Positions 32,593 to 45,831 of a stretch of DNA of 64,000 nucleotides are shown in pieces. Every line of letters starts with the position of its first letter. Position 1 is the first letter of the stretch. The notes beneath the pieces were generated by a model. The model did no database searches, had not been told where the DNA came from, and worked only from the letters and a program-made list of their open reading frames with translations. Position numbers and translations under genes: made by a program. This DNA comes from Lindgomyces ingoldianus (Eukaryota; Ascomycota; Dothideomycetes; Pleosporales; Lindgomycetaceae): assembly GCF_010093535.1 (NCBI RefSeq), contig NW_022985199.1, forward strand, positions 124,001 through 188,000, read 5' to 3'.

Positions 32593-33921
32593 ATGGCGAC
32601 ACTTTCTCATTCAGTTTTGCGGTCCCTGGAGGCCATCAAGACCCTCGATAGCTCTCAGTTCGTATCATGCTTTTCTCCTGATGCTGTGCTTATTGACGAA
32701 GCCAAGCGTCGTACGACTCTGGCGTCAATCCAAGAATGGTTCGAGGAAGGACTGAAAGACCACCAAGCCACAATCGACATTAAGGACTCTGGAATCACCG
32801 ACGCCGAGACGTGGGTCCATGCTATATTAGATGGCAACTACGAGGCAGACTACGGTATTACGGATCCGTTCCCGCTATACTTCCATTACTTCCTACGGGA
32901 TGGGAAAATCCAACTTCTTCGGATCAACCAGATTAGCCCTTCTGAACCAACTATGCGCGCTGTTTGGGCCCAGTCTGGAAATGAAAGCGATCCCATTTCA
33001 TCTCTCCGAAATGATATCTTGAGAATTCCTGCGGTTCCGGAAGGCTGGGTACGAGTCCAAGTCGCTGCGGCTAGTTTGAATTATCATGATATCTTCACTC
33101 TACGTGGATTTGGAATGTTTGAACTAAAATTTCCACTAATCTTGGGGAACGAAGCCGCTGGGACTCTGGACGATGGTAAAGATGTTATCATCTATCCTGT
33201 GATGGGGAACCCAAATTTCCAGGGCGATGAAACCATCGACCCAGATCGACATGTTCTCGGTGAGCTCACACAAGGGTCGCTAGCAGAATATGTTGTAGTT
33301 CCGAAACGGAACATTGTCGAGAAACCGATATCAATGTCATTCGAGACAGCCTCAGTGCTTGGGATTGCCTGGCTTACTGCCTACCGCATGCTGTTCACTA
33401 GATCAGGATTGAAGAAGGGCCAGAAGATGCTAGTACAAGGGTCTACAGGTGGTATTGCGACGGCTTTGATACAATTAGGTCGCGCCGCGGGTATGATTGT
33501 ATGGTGTGTAGGACGAAGTGAGGAGAAACGATCAATCGCTACGACGCTTGGCGCGGACCGAACCTTCACCCCTGGGGAAGAGCTTCCGGAGAAAGTGGCT
33601 GCGGTTTTCGACATGAGCGGCGCACTAACGTTCAAGCATTCAATGGAATGCCTGGCCAACGGGGGTACGCTCGTTTGTTGTGGGCTGCACAGTGGTGGCC
33701 CTTTTGCTGAGGTAGACTTGATGAAGCTGTTCACGCAAGGCATCAGTATCCATGGGGTGTATGCAGGGAACAAGGAGGAGTTTGAAAAGCTGGTTTGGTT
33801 TGTGGCAGAGCATGATATTCAACCCTATATTCCCGTAGTGCTACCGCTGGAACAGGTCGAAGAGGGATTGAAAACGATTCTGGATGGGAGAGTTCAAGGT
33901 AAAGTTGTGATAAAGATGTAG
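32593..33921 (+). CDS. SnoaL/NTF2-like domain fused to medium-chain alcohol dehydrogenase-like reductase
   Basis: Single exon, 442 aa. Residues about 1-118 look like a SnoaL-type (NTF2-like) fold: SHSVLRSLEAIKTLDSSQFV, WVHAILDGNYEADYG, FPLYFHYFLRDGKIQLLRI. Residues about 125-442 are an MDR/zinc-type alcohol dehydrogenase-like unit: LNYHDIFTLRGFG, ILGNEAAGTL, GSLAEYVVVPKRN, the nucleotide-binding VQGSTGGIATALIQLGRA and a C-terminal VEEGLKTILDGRVQGKVVIKM. Zinc-ligand Cys/His pairs of classical ADHs are not evident, so a quinone-reductase-like, zinc-free enzyme is likely. The reaction is unknown. The reading frame has no stop between the domains, so the fusion is real in the DNA. Its divergent Zn2Cys6 neighbour may control it. 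Confidence 0.88.
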   Translation: MATLSHSVLRSLEAIKTLDSSQFVSCFSPDAVLIDEAKRRTTLASIQEWFEEGLKDHQATIDIKDSGITDAETWVHAILDGNYEADYGITDPFPLYFHYFLRDGKIQLLRINQISPSEPTMRAVWAQSGNESDPISSLRNDILRIPAVPEGWVRVQVAAASLNYHDIFTLRGFGMFELKFPLILGNEAAGTLDDGKDVIIYPVMGNPNFQGDETIDPDRHVLGELTQGSLAEYVVVPKRNIVEKPISMSFETASVLGIAWLTAYRMLFTRSGLKKGQKMLVQGSTGGIATALIQLGRAAGMIVWCVGRSEEKRSIATTLGADRTFTPGEELPEKVAAVFDMSGALTFKHSMECLANGGTLVCCGLHSGGPFAEVDLMKLFTQGISIHGVYAGNKEEFEKLVWFVAEHDIQPYIPVVLPLEQVEEGLKTILDGRVQGKVVIKM

Positions 33922-34553
33922 GGTGCAGGCCGTGCTTGGCTATCTAAAATATTGGATTGACAGAGACCTTAGCTCGAGTTGGCAGCCTTGACTTCCTCAT
34001 CCCTTTTCGCCTAGTTCCTGATGTCCACGATTCTCAAACCTTCTCCCTTTGGATACTTTGCGTTAAATTGACTTCAGTGTTGGGATTTTTGTAGATCCAG
34101 TAACTTCACCACAATTGCTTGCAGTGCACGTTCGGGTGAAGCTCTTTTGCGCGTCTTTTGCTCAGAGGATTTGCTAGCAAGAGGTTAGAATGCTTAGATA
34201 TGGCGAATCTCCTCAAAATTATATCCTCCTATCACTGCAAGTCATCGCGCTACCTTTCATTTTAAAGCTTCACTCTTACAGAATCTTGATGTGGAGAGAG
34301 CATGTGTTTTGACTTTCACCTGGTGGTTGTCCAATCAACACCCCAAAGCTAAACCCGTTCCGTATGCCGGGTTATGCCGACGCCGACGCGACGTTGTAAA
34401 CACGCGCGCATAAACACAAGTCCTTGAATTCTTCTCACCACAACACACGGTCCTTTCGTTCACACCAGACCATCTTTGCCGGAACCTTGGCCCTTTCGTT
34501 CTTCCCTCTCGTTTTCAGTCCTTCGGGACTCCGTCAATTGACTTCGTTTCGCC
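33922..34553. other. intergenic, TOP2 promoter region
   Basis: 632 bases between the reductase fusion and TOP2, both on +. The last 200 bases (CGCGACG, pyrimidine-rich leader) should hold the TOP2 promoter. Nothing else recognised. Confidence 0.5.
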
Positions 34554-37500
34554 ATGGACGATTCGCTGATGGACTCCGTCTTTGATGACGGTGAGAGCTC
34601 TGACTTCGCGCCCGTCAAGCCTGTGAAGGCCACCAAAGTCACCAAAGCAAAGGCTGCAGCACCAAAAAGGGCTGCAGCCGCAAGCAAACCCCGAGAGCGT
34701 AAGCCTAAGGACGCGACGCAATCGAAACCCAAGACAACCAAGGCCCCCCCGAAGAAGCGAAAAGATATTTCGGAGGACGACGAGAATTCAGACATCGACA
34801 TGGACGACGTCATTGGCGATGACGACGACGAGTCTCTGCTCGCAGATACCCCTCCACAGCAGAAGAAGGCCCCGGGACCGAAAAAGTCGAGCGGCAAGCC
34901 CCTTGCTGACATCGCGAACGAGAGCTTTGGTCTAGATGGTGCTGACGATGACCCCGCGGCGAAGCCCAAGAAGGGTGGAGCAACTACCAAGTACCAAATG
35001 GTAGGATTCCGCTACTGATTGCATTGATGGTTTCGTGGCTAACCTGAATGCAGCTTACCCATTTGGAACACATTATGAAGCGCCCTGATACCTATATTGG
35101 CTCCGTAGAGCGAACGACCGACAAGATGTGGGTCTTCAACTCAACAACTGAGGCTATGGAGTACCGTGAGGTTGGCTTTGTGCCAGGTCTCTACAAGATC
35201 TTCGACGAAATCCTCGTGAACGCGGCGGATAATAAGCAGAATGACAAGAATATGAGCGAGATTCGAGTTACGGTGGATCGAGAGTCTGGCGAGATATCTG
35301 TGCGAAATGATGGAAGGGGTATCCCCATCGAAATACACAAGGTGAGTCGCGTATACCCAGCTGCGACTGTGGTGCTGATAGTCTTAGGAACACGGCATCT
35401 ATGTACCAGAGATGATTTTCGGTCACCTGCTTACCTCCTCCAATTACGACGACGGTCAGCAAAAGATCACAGGTGGCCGCAACGGTTACGGTGCAAAGCT
35501 CTGCAACGTTTTCAGCACGGAGTTCACGTTGGAGACTGTGGACTCAAGGCAAAAGAAGAAGTACAAGCAGACATGGACGGACAACATGAGCAAGATGGGC
35601 AAGGCCAAGATCACCGACATCAAGACTGACGACTACACGAAAGTGACGTACAAGGCCGATTTTAGGAAATTTGGAATGTCCGCCATGGACGATGACTTCG
35701 AAGCGCTCGTTAAACGACGAGTTTACGACATGGCTGGCACCTTGCGCGGCATTAAGGTGTATCTCAACGGTGACAGGGTGAAAATCACTAACTTTGCTAA
35801 ATATATGGAGATGTATACAAAGGCCATCTCCAAGGAACAAGGCAAGGATAATGGTGACGACAAAGACAAGCCCGTCATCATTACAGACAAGCATGATCGG
35901 TGGGAGATCGGTTTTGCCGTGTCGGATGGTTCTTTCAACCAGGTCTCGTTCGTCAACTCAATTGCCACCACCTCCGGTGGCACCCACGTCAACTATATTG
36001 CAGATCAGATTGTTGAAAAACTACTGGCTACTGTCACCAAGAAGAATAAAGGCGGTGTCAAGCTGAAGCCTGCGCAGATCAAGAATCACATCTTCTTGTT
36101 CGTCAATTGCAACATCGTCAATCCGGCATTTACATCTCAGACGAAGGAGCAATTAACGACAAAGTGGAGCCAGTTTGGCAGCAAATGCCAGGTTAGCGAC
36201 AAGTTCCTCAAGGCGATTGAGAAGACCGAGGTCATCCAAAACATTCTGCACTTTGCTCAACAGAAAGCAGACCAGCTGCTCAAGAAGACCGACGGCAACA
36301 AACGTAGTCGAATGAGCAATTCTAAGCTCACCGATGCCAACAAGGCCGGTACTAAGGATGGCTGGAAATGTACTCTGATTCTCACTGAAGGGGACTCAGC
36401 CAGTCTTCTTGCCTTAGCCGGCCGGGCGGTTGTGGATCCCGATCTTTTTGGTGTCTTTCCCCTCCGTGGTAAACTCCTTAACGTACGAGATGCGTCCATC
36501 GACCAGATTTCAAAGAACCAGGAAATCCAGAATATCAAGAAGTTCATTGGTCTTCAGCACAAGAAGGAATACACGGATACGCGAGGTCTTCGATATGGCC
36601 ACATTATGATTATGACCGATCAGGATCACGACGGTAGCCATATCAAGGGGTTGTTGATCAATTTCCTTCAATGCCAATTTCCCAGTCTGCTTAAGATTGA
36701 GGGATTCCTCCTGGAATTCATCACGCCTATCGTCAAGGTCTGGAAAGGCGACCCGAAGCGGCCAAAGCACCTAAAGAGCTTTTTCTCCATGCCCGAATAT
36801 GAGGAGTGGAAAGAACAGCACCAACACGAAAAAGGATGGGATCACAAGTACTACAAGGGATTGGGTACGAGCGGAATTCCAGACGCCCAAATCTACTTCC
36901 GTGACTTGGACACACATTTGAAGAAATTCCACACAATGAAGGAGAAGGAAGAGGAACTGATAGAGTTAGCATTCTCTAAGAAGAAGGCTGATGCCCGTAA
37001 GGAATGGCTCCGAGAATTCGTTCCAGGCAATCATCTGGACCTTCAGGGAGAGTACATTTCCTACGACGATTTCGTCAACAAAGAACTCATCCTCTTTAGT
37101 ATTGCTGACAATCTGCGATCAATTCCCTCCGTTGTCGATGGTTTCAAGCCTGGTCAGCGCAAAGTTCTGTACACCTGTCTTAAACGAAACCTTAAGAAAG
37201 ATGTCAAGGTTGTTGACCTTGCAGGTTCCGTGTCTGGCACGACGGATTATGCTTATGGTGAGGCGTCTATGCAAGGAACAATTGTTGGTATGGCTCAGAA
37301 CTTTGTTGGTTCAAATAACATCAACTGCCTGGAACCTAGTGGTAACTTCGGTTCTCGTCTTCAGGGTGGTGCCGATGCAGCCAGCGCCAGGTATATATAT
37401 ACTCGGCTATCGCCCTTTGCGCGAAGGATTTTCCATGCTCATGATGATGCGCTCTTGAACTATGGAGAGTCCGATGGCCACAAGATTGAGCCCGAGATGT

Positions 37501-39969
37501 ATGTCCCCGTTCTTCCTATGGTCCTCGTAAATGGCGCCGACGGTATTGGTACTGGTTGGAGTTCTACGATTCCCAACTACAATCCGCTCGACATCGTGGA
37601 GAACTTGAGGATTCGAATGCAGGATGGTGCCGGAAAAGACGATATGAAGCCAATGATACCGTGGTTCCGTGGGTTCAAGGGCATCACCGAAGACATAGGT
37701 AACGATCGCTTCAAATTTAGTGGCACCGTCCGACAGACCAGTGACAACGAGGTTGAGGTAACCGAGCTCCCTGTTCGTTTCTGGACCCAGGATTTCAAGG
37801 ACAAGCTTGAGGAAATTATCAAGGCCGATAAGACCCCTTCATTCATCAAAGACTACACCGAGTACAACACTCCAGATACTGTTCACTTCGTCATCAAGCT
37901 AGAGGACAAACACATGGCCAATGCTCTTAGTAAGGGCCTCGAAGAGGCCTTCAAGCTTGCCAGGACTATGGCAACTTCGAACTTGGTCGCTTTCGATGCT
38001 CAAGGTCGAATTCACAAGTACGCTACGGTTCTTGATATAATGGAGGAATTCTATCACATTCGAATGAGGTTCTATGACAAACGAAAGGTACGTAAAGCAT
38101 CCTCTATTTAGAAAGCGCGACTAACACTCCACAGGCTCATCAATTGGAAGAATTCCAAAAGCAGCTCGAGAAATTGACCAACCAGTCCCGATTCATCCAA
38201 ATGATCATTGACGGCAAGCTTGTTGTCTCCAAGAAGAAGAAGGCCGTCCTCGTTGCAGAGCTTAAGAAACTTGGCTTCACTCCCTTCCCCAAGGTCACCG
38301 ACGCAAAGAAGGCTGGTGAGGCTGAGGATGTGCTCGAAGAGGAAGAGTCTGAAGATGTGGAGCAAGAAATTGGTGCTAACGACTATGACTACCTTCTCGG
38401 CGTAAGTATTGCTGACTCATCACAACTGTCCTTGCTAACTATACGCAGATGGCCATTTGGTCCTTGACTCAAGAACGTGTCGCAAAGCTCCTGCAACAAA
38501 TTGGCGAAAAAGAGGAGGAGATTGATGCTCTCATCAAGCTCACGCCAAAAGATCTCTGGAACGCCGACCTTGATGCCTTTGTCATTGAATGGAACACCCA
38601 GCTTGACGAGGAAGCTAAGGACGCTAAGAAGATCGCCAGGCTTGGGCGTCGTGCTTCTCGTAAGCTCGGCATCGGGGCCGGCAAGGGTAAGAAGAAGAGG
38701 AAGGCGGACGATAGCGATGATTTCGGGGAATCGGACTCTGACTTTGGCCCGGCCAAGAAAAAGGTTGCGGCGAACAAACCGAAGCCAGGGGGTTTACTCA
38801 GCTATCTCCATAAGGACAGTCAGCCCCCCAAGAAGGCGAGTGCGACAGAAGCTCTGAAGAGTGGAGTTGCATTAGGCACTGCGGCGCCAAACCCGACTGG
38901 ACTCGGCTATCTTACAAAGAAGGAATCCCCTGTGGAGACTGACGATGTAATGGATATTGATGAACCAAAGCCAGCTCCACCCGCACCTGCACCAACGACA
39001 AAGCGAGGTCGACCAGCAGCTTCGAAGACCAAGAAAGCTGATCCTATATCTTTTGATTCTGATGATGAATCAGATGTCTTCACCGCCGTCGTCAAAGAGA
39101 AGAAGAAGCCAGCTGCAAGCACAGCACCTTCCCGAGCAGCCCGTGGCGCTACTAAGAAGGCACCTAAATACATTATCGATGATGACAGTGATAGCGATGA
39201 TATGGGAGACAACCTTCTAGGCGATGTTAGTAGCATGGTCAAGACGATTGGGGGTGGTAGTAACGATCGCCCTCTCTTCTCCACAACTACCAACCGTCCA
39301 GGTAGCGGCAGTGGTCGTCCAGTCAGCGCTGCTGGTCCTGCAGCTAAGATCCCAAGTCGTCTTGGTGTTCAGAAGAACAGCCCCATCGAGCTAGATGGAG
39401 ACGAGACAAATTATGAGGCTCTCATGCCCAAGGCTTCCCCGAAGAAGGCTGCGCCCCGCAATGTTAACGATACGATCATGGGCTCGGACGATGAGGATGG
39501 CTTTGGCTTCAACATGCAGAGAGCTACAAGTAGCAAGATTACAGGTACCAAACCGGTCCCCAAAGTAGCACCGAAAGCGACCGCAAAGATCACCAAAGCA
39601 GCTCCTAAGCCGAAGGCTGCTGCTTCGGCCGTCATTGCCAAGAAAACTACCCAGTTGAGTCCTGCTGCGAAGGCGTATGCCGCGAAGTTCGGCAAGGTTA
39701 AGGATGTTGCGCCAGCTCCTAAGGGTGCCCCGAAAAAGAAAATGGCTATGGAGCCTGACGACGATGAGGATATGGAGGATGCAGACGCTCTCGCCAACGA
39801 TATCCTGTCTGATGAAGATGAGGATGAGCCAACCCCCAAGCCTCGCGCTACTGCTGCTCGTCCGGGTCGGAGGGTTGCTGCTGCCAAGCCGAAGTATGCT
39901 GTTAGTGATGATGACGATGAGAGCGATGAGGCCTCCGAGCCTAGCTTTGAAGATGACGATAGCGAGTAG
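34554..39969 (+). CDS. TOP2: DNA topoisomerase II
   Basis: Nuclear ATP-dependent type IIA topoisomerase that passes one duplex through another, needed for chromosome segregation. Exons 34554-35000, 35054-35341, 35388-38087, 38135-38401 and 38449-39969 give about 1740 aa. A charged N-terminal region (1-150, Lys/Ala-rich with acidic blocks) precedes the GHKL ATPase (EILVNAADN, NDGRGIPIEIH, ITGGRNGYGAKLCN). The TOPRIM domain follows (EGDSA with Glu579; DQDHDGSHI from Asp656), then the winged-helix/tower core with the active-site Arg-Tyr in ASARYIYTRL (Tyr914) preceded by LEPSGNFGSRLQGG. The C-terminal 450 residues are a low-complexity Lys/Asp/Ser/Pro tail ending in an acidic stretch, as is usual for the non-catalytic tail. 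Intact. Confidence 0.98.
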
Positions 39970-42900
39970 ACGCGTGGAGACGTTGGCTGAACAGAGCATC
40001 ACGTCCGATACTAGAGCATGAGGCGTTTGCCAGCGATGAATTAGTGGCATGACCTGTCACGATGGTTTCTTCTTTTACTTGTCAACCCCTCTCTCTCGAC
40101 ACCAGGTATCATTTGGTATTGATCTGGTTTTGGATAGTGCAGTAAGCAATCAGAACTCAAAGGAGTTGGAAAGGAGTTGATGGGTTACGGGATCACCACA
40201 TGTAATTTTATGAGATATCATGATGAGCTAGCTGTAATTTATGGATGCTGGCTTCTACGACAAGTCTTAGAAGTGAACTTTTGTGATACCGAAATTTCAG
40301 TGTGGAGTTGGGTCGTGCAGTTAACTTCTACAGGTTCGCACCTACGGAAAATAGGAGAGGGCTTGATCTATGAAATTTGTTACTAAAATAAAGAAGAAGG
40401 TTGATATGAAGCAATTTTCCCCCTACACCATCTCATGTACCAAGAAATATGCACTAGAGTAGACAGCTATTCGTACGCCAAATAGACAACGGTATAAGCC
40501 AGATTCAAATTCGCAACGCTAAACCGAGCAAACGTTCTTCACCCACTACGGCCGTGAGAGTTTCCCCCCCGCCCCCTCTCTTTTGCTTGCTACAAACTCC
40601 AACTAAACGAAAACAGTGGAGAGTCTTCCAGCAACTGGGAAGGATGTTTACAGGATCTCAATTTCCTAAGCCGAAAAGTGGGGAAAGGAGATAGATACAT
40701 AGATATAAGAAGCGGAAAGTTCTCGGGGTGCTTACGGCCGATATGGGTACTCCTTGTCCTGAATTTGGGTTGGTTGATTTTGAGGGGTTCTCCCGAGCGT
40801 TGCTTCCGTGCTGACTGTATGTAGCATGTTCCCGGGACGGGGCGGAGCGGGACGAAGCGAACAGAACGGTTGTGCTTGAGGTTAACTGGGAAGAGGATAT
40901 TCGGGATTTCCTGTAGAATACGTACGGTACGTGGATTGCGAGACAGACGGATAGGACGCGACAGCTGTGGGTACGATAAAACTGAGCTGACGAACAGAAT
41001 CCTTTCACACGCATTTCAGTAAGCGGGTTCAGGTATGAATAGAAATATATCAAAGCACCAGCTAGCGGTCGAACATTGCGCTGGAGAGAGTTTGAGAGCT
41101 ACCTTTCTGCACGCCATCGAATTTCGGTTCAATGGCAACAGATCCTAGCACATTCCAGAAAGACGTAACAGCCCAGCGCCTTCTCCCATCGTCCTCGCAC
41201 AGGACTTCTGCGGAGCCCTATGCCTAGAACGACGCCGACCCCGGAGGTCGTCCGACTTAGCCCCTTGCCCAGACAAAGCCTGGGTGCCCCATCTTCTGAC
41301 CCTAGATCCCACTAAAACCCGCCGATCATCCTGCAGCCAAGTATCGAAATGCAGGCCCCCGCAGGTGTTGCTTACTAGTTTAGCTTCGTGCTCCCATCGT
41401 GAGGCGAAGGACTTGAATATAGACGAGCCAATGGGAGATAAGGTGCTGGGTACGGCCGAAAGAAGTCGAGCAAGGGATACTAAGAGGACGAAAAAGTAAG
41501 CTAGGGGTAGTGGGAAGTACGTAAGGTACTTGTCTGGGCCTTATCGATTGGTGGCTCGGAGGATTTGAAGTTGTCATGTCGCAAGGCTGCCGACAATGAG
41601 TAGCTGAAGCCAAAGCCGTAGAGTATGAAAGATTGCTTAGAAAGGAGGACGTGGTAGAAGTTCCGGGTGGTGCAGGCCGGAGCATACTCTGCTTCTAGAC
41701 TTTCCACCGAGTCGTGTCTGAGATGCTGAGATGTCAGAGGACCTCGATAGAACAGAGCACGATAGGATGACAAAGGATTGGATGCGGAGAATCAAGAGAA
41801 AAGCGATGTCAGGGATGACCCTTCCCGTCCAAACCACAAAACTCGACCATCGCACCCCTGTTCAACGTCACCAAGAGCGCCACAAAGCTTGATTGCATCA
41901 CAACAGCTGTCAGTCAGAGCCTTCTTGAACAAATGGTCCGTGGTCACCACATACAACAACCCTCGAGACCACAGCATGCGCAAGCGACTCTTTCCTAGTC
42001 CTGTGGGGCCGACGTCGTCATTGTTGTTAGATCCTCGCATTAGCTATACAAGTTCCGCCCATATGCCTCGTTCGTGGAGCAGGAGTGACCCAAATTGCCC
42101 CTTACGTGCTTCTACCTGCTTAGTCGGGTTATATCCTTTCATATTCTTTCGCCGCGATTTCAATGGTGGAATAGCTGGTGGATAGCATTTCTAGGTACGG
42201 GGTCCTGAATCACAGTGGCGCTCACTCTTCATTTGCTCGGGGTTTCCTCCGACTGTTTACACGCGTAACAGCGGCAGAGCGCGGTAGCAACTCAGGTTTT
42301 GACAGTTTTGTTGCACGCACATGCCGCGAGTTGCTGCTACAATCCGAACCAGCCGTCGGCTGATTGGTCCAAGCATGTTGTGAAATGGGAGAGCTGAAGC
42401 TGTGAGATGTTGTAGAATGAGGGCCTCGAAGCGTGCGTGCGTACGTTGCTGCGGTGGTATACTCTGCGAAGAAGGTAAAGCCGGTGTGGGGAGCAAAGAT
42501 GTTCTGTACGTCTGCCGATGCCGATCTGCGGAAGGGAGAGGGAGGGACAAGAGAGATGCTTTGTGCTGCATCGACGAGAGCAGGTACGGCCGAGTATCTG
42601 GTCGATCGAATCAGCAGTCAGAACTTAAGCTCAGGGGGCGAAGTTCGTGACAGACTTAGTGTTGCGCGGCGCCTCAATTGACAGGGTCGTCGTGAGATGA
42701 GATGTCATCTATTTCAGGAAAGAAGTTGGTAAGATGAGTGGCCGATGATATCTAGGTAAGAAGGCCCGCGGTCTTGTACTCTAAGGAAATGGTGCCTTCC
42801 TGCATCGGCGCCGCCTTGTTCTCGCTCTTACGTGGAGATAGCTGTTCTCCACGCATCTCGTGCGACTTTTCTGTGGGTTATTGATCCGCTAGTAACAACG

Positions 42901-45831
42901 GTGTCTTCGGTCGTACCTCATCCCCTGAGTTCCCGCAACCCTTAACTTCCACTGAGCACAGCTACTTTGGCCAGACCCCTATATCGCTTGGAGGCTTGCA
43001 TGAATACCTAAACGCAGGCACTGCAGCCGCAGGAAGCAATAGGCGAAGTTCTGACATCCTCCTGTGAAGCTGAAGAACCATGGTTCGGTTTGATATACTA
43101 GATTTTGACAGGTTCGTCGTACGCGAGAGGGAGAATCAGAGCACGTAAGTTGTGGAGCATCAATGAAGCTGAACGTTTCTCCTGTGAGAAATTAGGCAAT
43201 ACTGAAACCAAGTCAATAGAAAGCGGCCGTTCTATTCTCGTCTTCCCTATCATTAACCCTTGTCTCAGTGGCAAAATATTTCAGACTCGAATACGACAAG
43301 CACCTCTCATAGGGATCATATCCTTGCCCACCAACAGGGGAACATTGATGGGGGTCTCCCAGAGGGTATCGATAAGTCTCGGCGGTTTTGTGCCACCTTT
43401 CAAGGGTCACTTTACTTAAAGGGTCTGTCGACCCAACGTCACGGCGCGGTGTATACAAGGCGGAAACGGCAGACTTCCCTAGAGTTAGGGTCAATTAATA
43501 ACAGGCTGGATGATAGACCTCCACCTCTGGAGCTGCACGATGACCCCCAGTCTCAGAGATGCACAGCGGCCTCGCCCAATAGGGTCCAGTCATATTGACG
43601 AGCTTTGAGACTGATATCTAGGTGGCCCTATCTTCACCAGACAACAGTATGAGTTGTCACCTATTCCACGGCTAGTCGACATACTAACCGCATATTTGCA
43701 TATATCCCAGCAGGGAGCCTGCATGACAAGAGCTAGGTTTGGGATACCGCGATTCTAGAACCATCCTAGAAACGTGCTTCGTCCATGAAAGATCACGGGT
43801 CACAACAGGACGAGCTATAGTGTGACCTTTGTCGCCTTTGAGCGGTGTGTGTTTTGGGACATTTTTGTTGCCCCCTTCCCGATAACGTAGACAAAACCGG
43901 TCAAGAATGCAGCCTCAATTTTGAAACTCATTTCTTTGTTCATGGAAAGCCGGTGAGTGACTGTTCAGGGCAAATGCTGGTACATAGCAAAGCACACCCT
44001 TCGCAAGCAATTACAGAAATGAGTAACATGTGGAAGCCCCTGTCTCACCAGAGGTATTGCAATGAATCGTCGCCGCAGAATGAGGGTCCAGTGCGGACAA
44101 TGGGGGCAAATACCAATCTAAGAAGGGGAAGGCGGTCATATTTGCTCGAGTATTCCGGCCAACGAAATGGTAGAGGCCTAGAGCACCCATAATGTCTCAG
44201 CAACCAAACCCTTTGTATGAATTTTAATTTGTGCATGCTTCAAAATGCGCATCCTGAAAGAGAAACGCAACCACGTTTGCGGCGCGGTACGGCTGGCCAG
44301 GTACGTGCGCTTGTTTCGACGGGTAGCTACAGATAAACAATCCTACCGATTCGTTACCACAAGCCAAGCCGACAAGGAGCATGTCAGACAGCATTCGCTC
44401 TGCTGGGGGTTGCCAGCGAGGCTGTTGGTGAAAGACCTCTAGTGCGCAGTGTTGGTCGATGGTGGTGGCGATCGTGCGGAGTATATCTCCCCAACACGCT
44501 CCCTTCGGTCGATATACCGGCTGGTATTGGAGCCTCATATCTCCCTATAGATTTTAGAATCGCAAAGATATAATAGTAAGGAAGTTGAACCCTGTCAAAC
44601 TGAAGCGATTGCGTAGTTTGGTTTCCATGGCTGGTGTGTTGAGGGATTCGCGGCTTGCGTCATGCTACGAGCTGCACGGGCATTTCTAGGTTTGCATTGT
44701 GGGCGTTGATGGATTCCGAGAGTGTGCCTCAAAACAGAGGCTTCCAGAGCCCGGTCAAGATGCAGGGTTTGGGCGGGAAGAGTGATTGACGCCGTGACAC
44801 CAGCAGTCCTCGATCTTATCTCCCCACTCTTGCACCATCATTAATCCAGTAGGCGCTCTTGGTATTTCGTTTGGGCCAATTAGTGGCTTTCCCGCCTCAA
44901 AACTAGTATAGGCATTTAACGTGTGTTCTGAAACTCAGCATATGCCATGACACACCGCACAAGATTTGCAGACGCTTTGACAAGCTTTGGCGACGCACCT
45001 GTCGGGTAGGCGTAGCAACTAACCGGCCAGAGAACAAAAGGAACTTCTCCGTATAAGGTGTTGAGGCCAACACAGCATCCTCCGCTGGTCTTCGATCCTC
45101 ATCGAACAGAAGTCCTACTCAATATCCGAAGTCGTCAGAACTCACCTAGATGTAGGATATTCACATCGATATTCCACGTAGCTGATTGACTCGCCACTCG
45201 ATCTGGTAATATCAACAAGCCATTCGATTGCCTTCATCTTTACGCATGCTGACCTGTCAATACCCCCAGGAAAAAGCTGTCATCCTAGCTGTCACCCAAC
45301 GATAGCCGACCTGTAATTTCCGTTGGAAACCAAGCGAGGAGCTCATCTCTATCGCCACGGGTCAGTGCCGGCAAACGAAAGAGGTCCTTTCAGACAGATC
45401 CAGCGCGTGCTTGCACATAGATTGGTAGCGGTTCACAGGATCCAGCAAATCGGACGTCTAAGTTGGTGTCCGAACGCAGTACGTACGTTCCATCGGAAAC
45501 CCTTTCTCTATATGCTGTTAAGCCAGTAATATCCAGATTGTAGTGTTTCCAGTTAGAGGAGCTCTGGTAGAGCGATATCACTAGCTAGGCGTATAAGGTG
45601 TCCATCTCGTCCTCGTGAACGTCCTGCAAACGGCCCATCGTCAGCCTCTTTTCTTCTGACCACTGCCACCAAACTTCCTTGCTTAAGCTTCGCTTCGTTC
45701 CACAGCAGCTTAGTCTTGCTTCCCGCCCTGGCCATTGCCCCAGGTCCTTTCCGGGTACTCATCGACAAGGATCGAAGCACACAGCTTGAGCCTCGGAGCC
45801 CCCCGACAAAACCATCTGTGGTGTACGAAGG
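39970..45831. other. gene-poor stretch of 5.9 kb
   Basis: Many short open frames on both strands (for example 41778-42185 + and 40658-41053 -), but none shows a domain, a signal peptide or splice-joinable continuity, and overlapping frames look equally good. The composition is not strikingly AT-rich. The right end is the promoter of the APSES gene. The stretch could hide non-coding transcripts or very diverged genes. Confidence 0.5.

Noticed and set aside
40658..41053. 131-aa minus-strand open frame downstream of TOP2
   Set aside because: Low-complexity content, no domain, no splice partner; other frames there look equally plausible.
44224..44538. 104-aa minus-strand open frame
   Set aside because: No recognisable domain and an overlapping plus-strand frame of similar quality.
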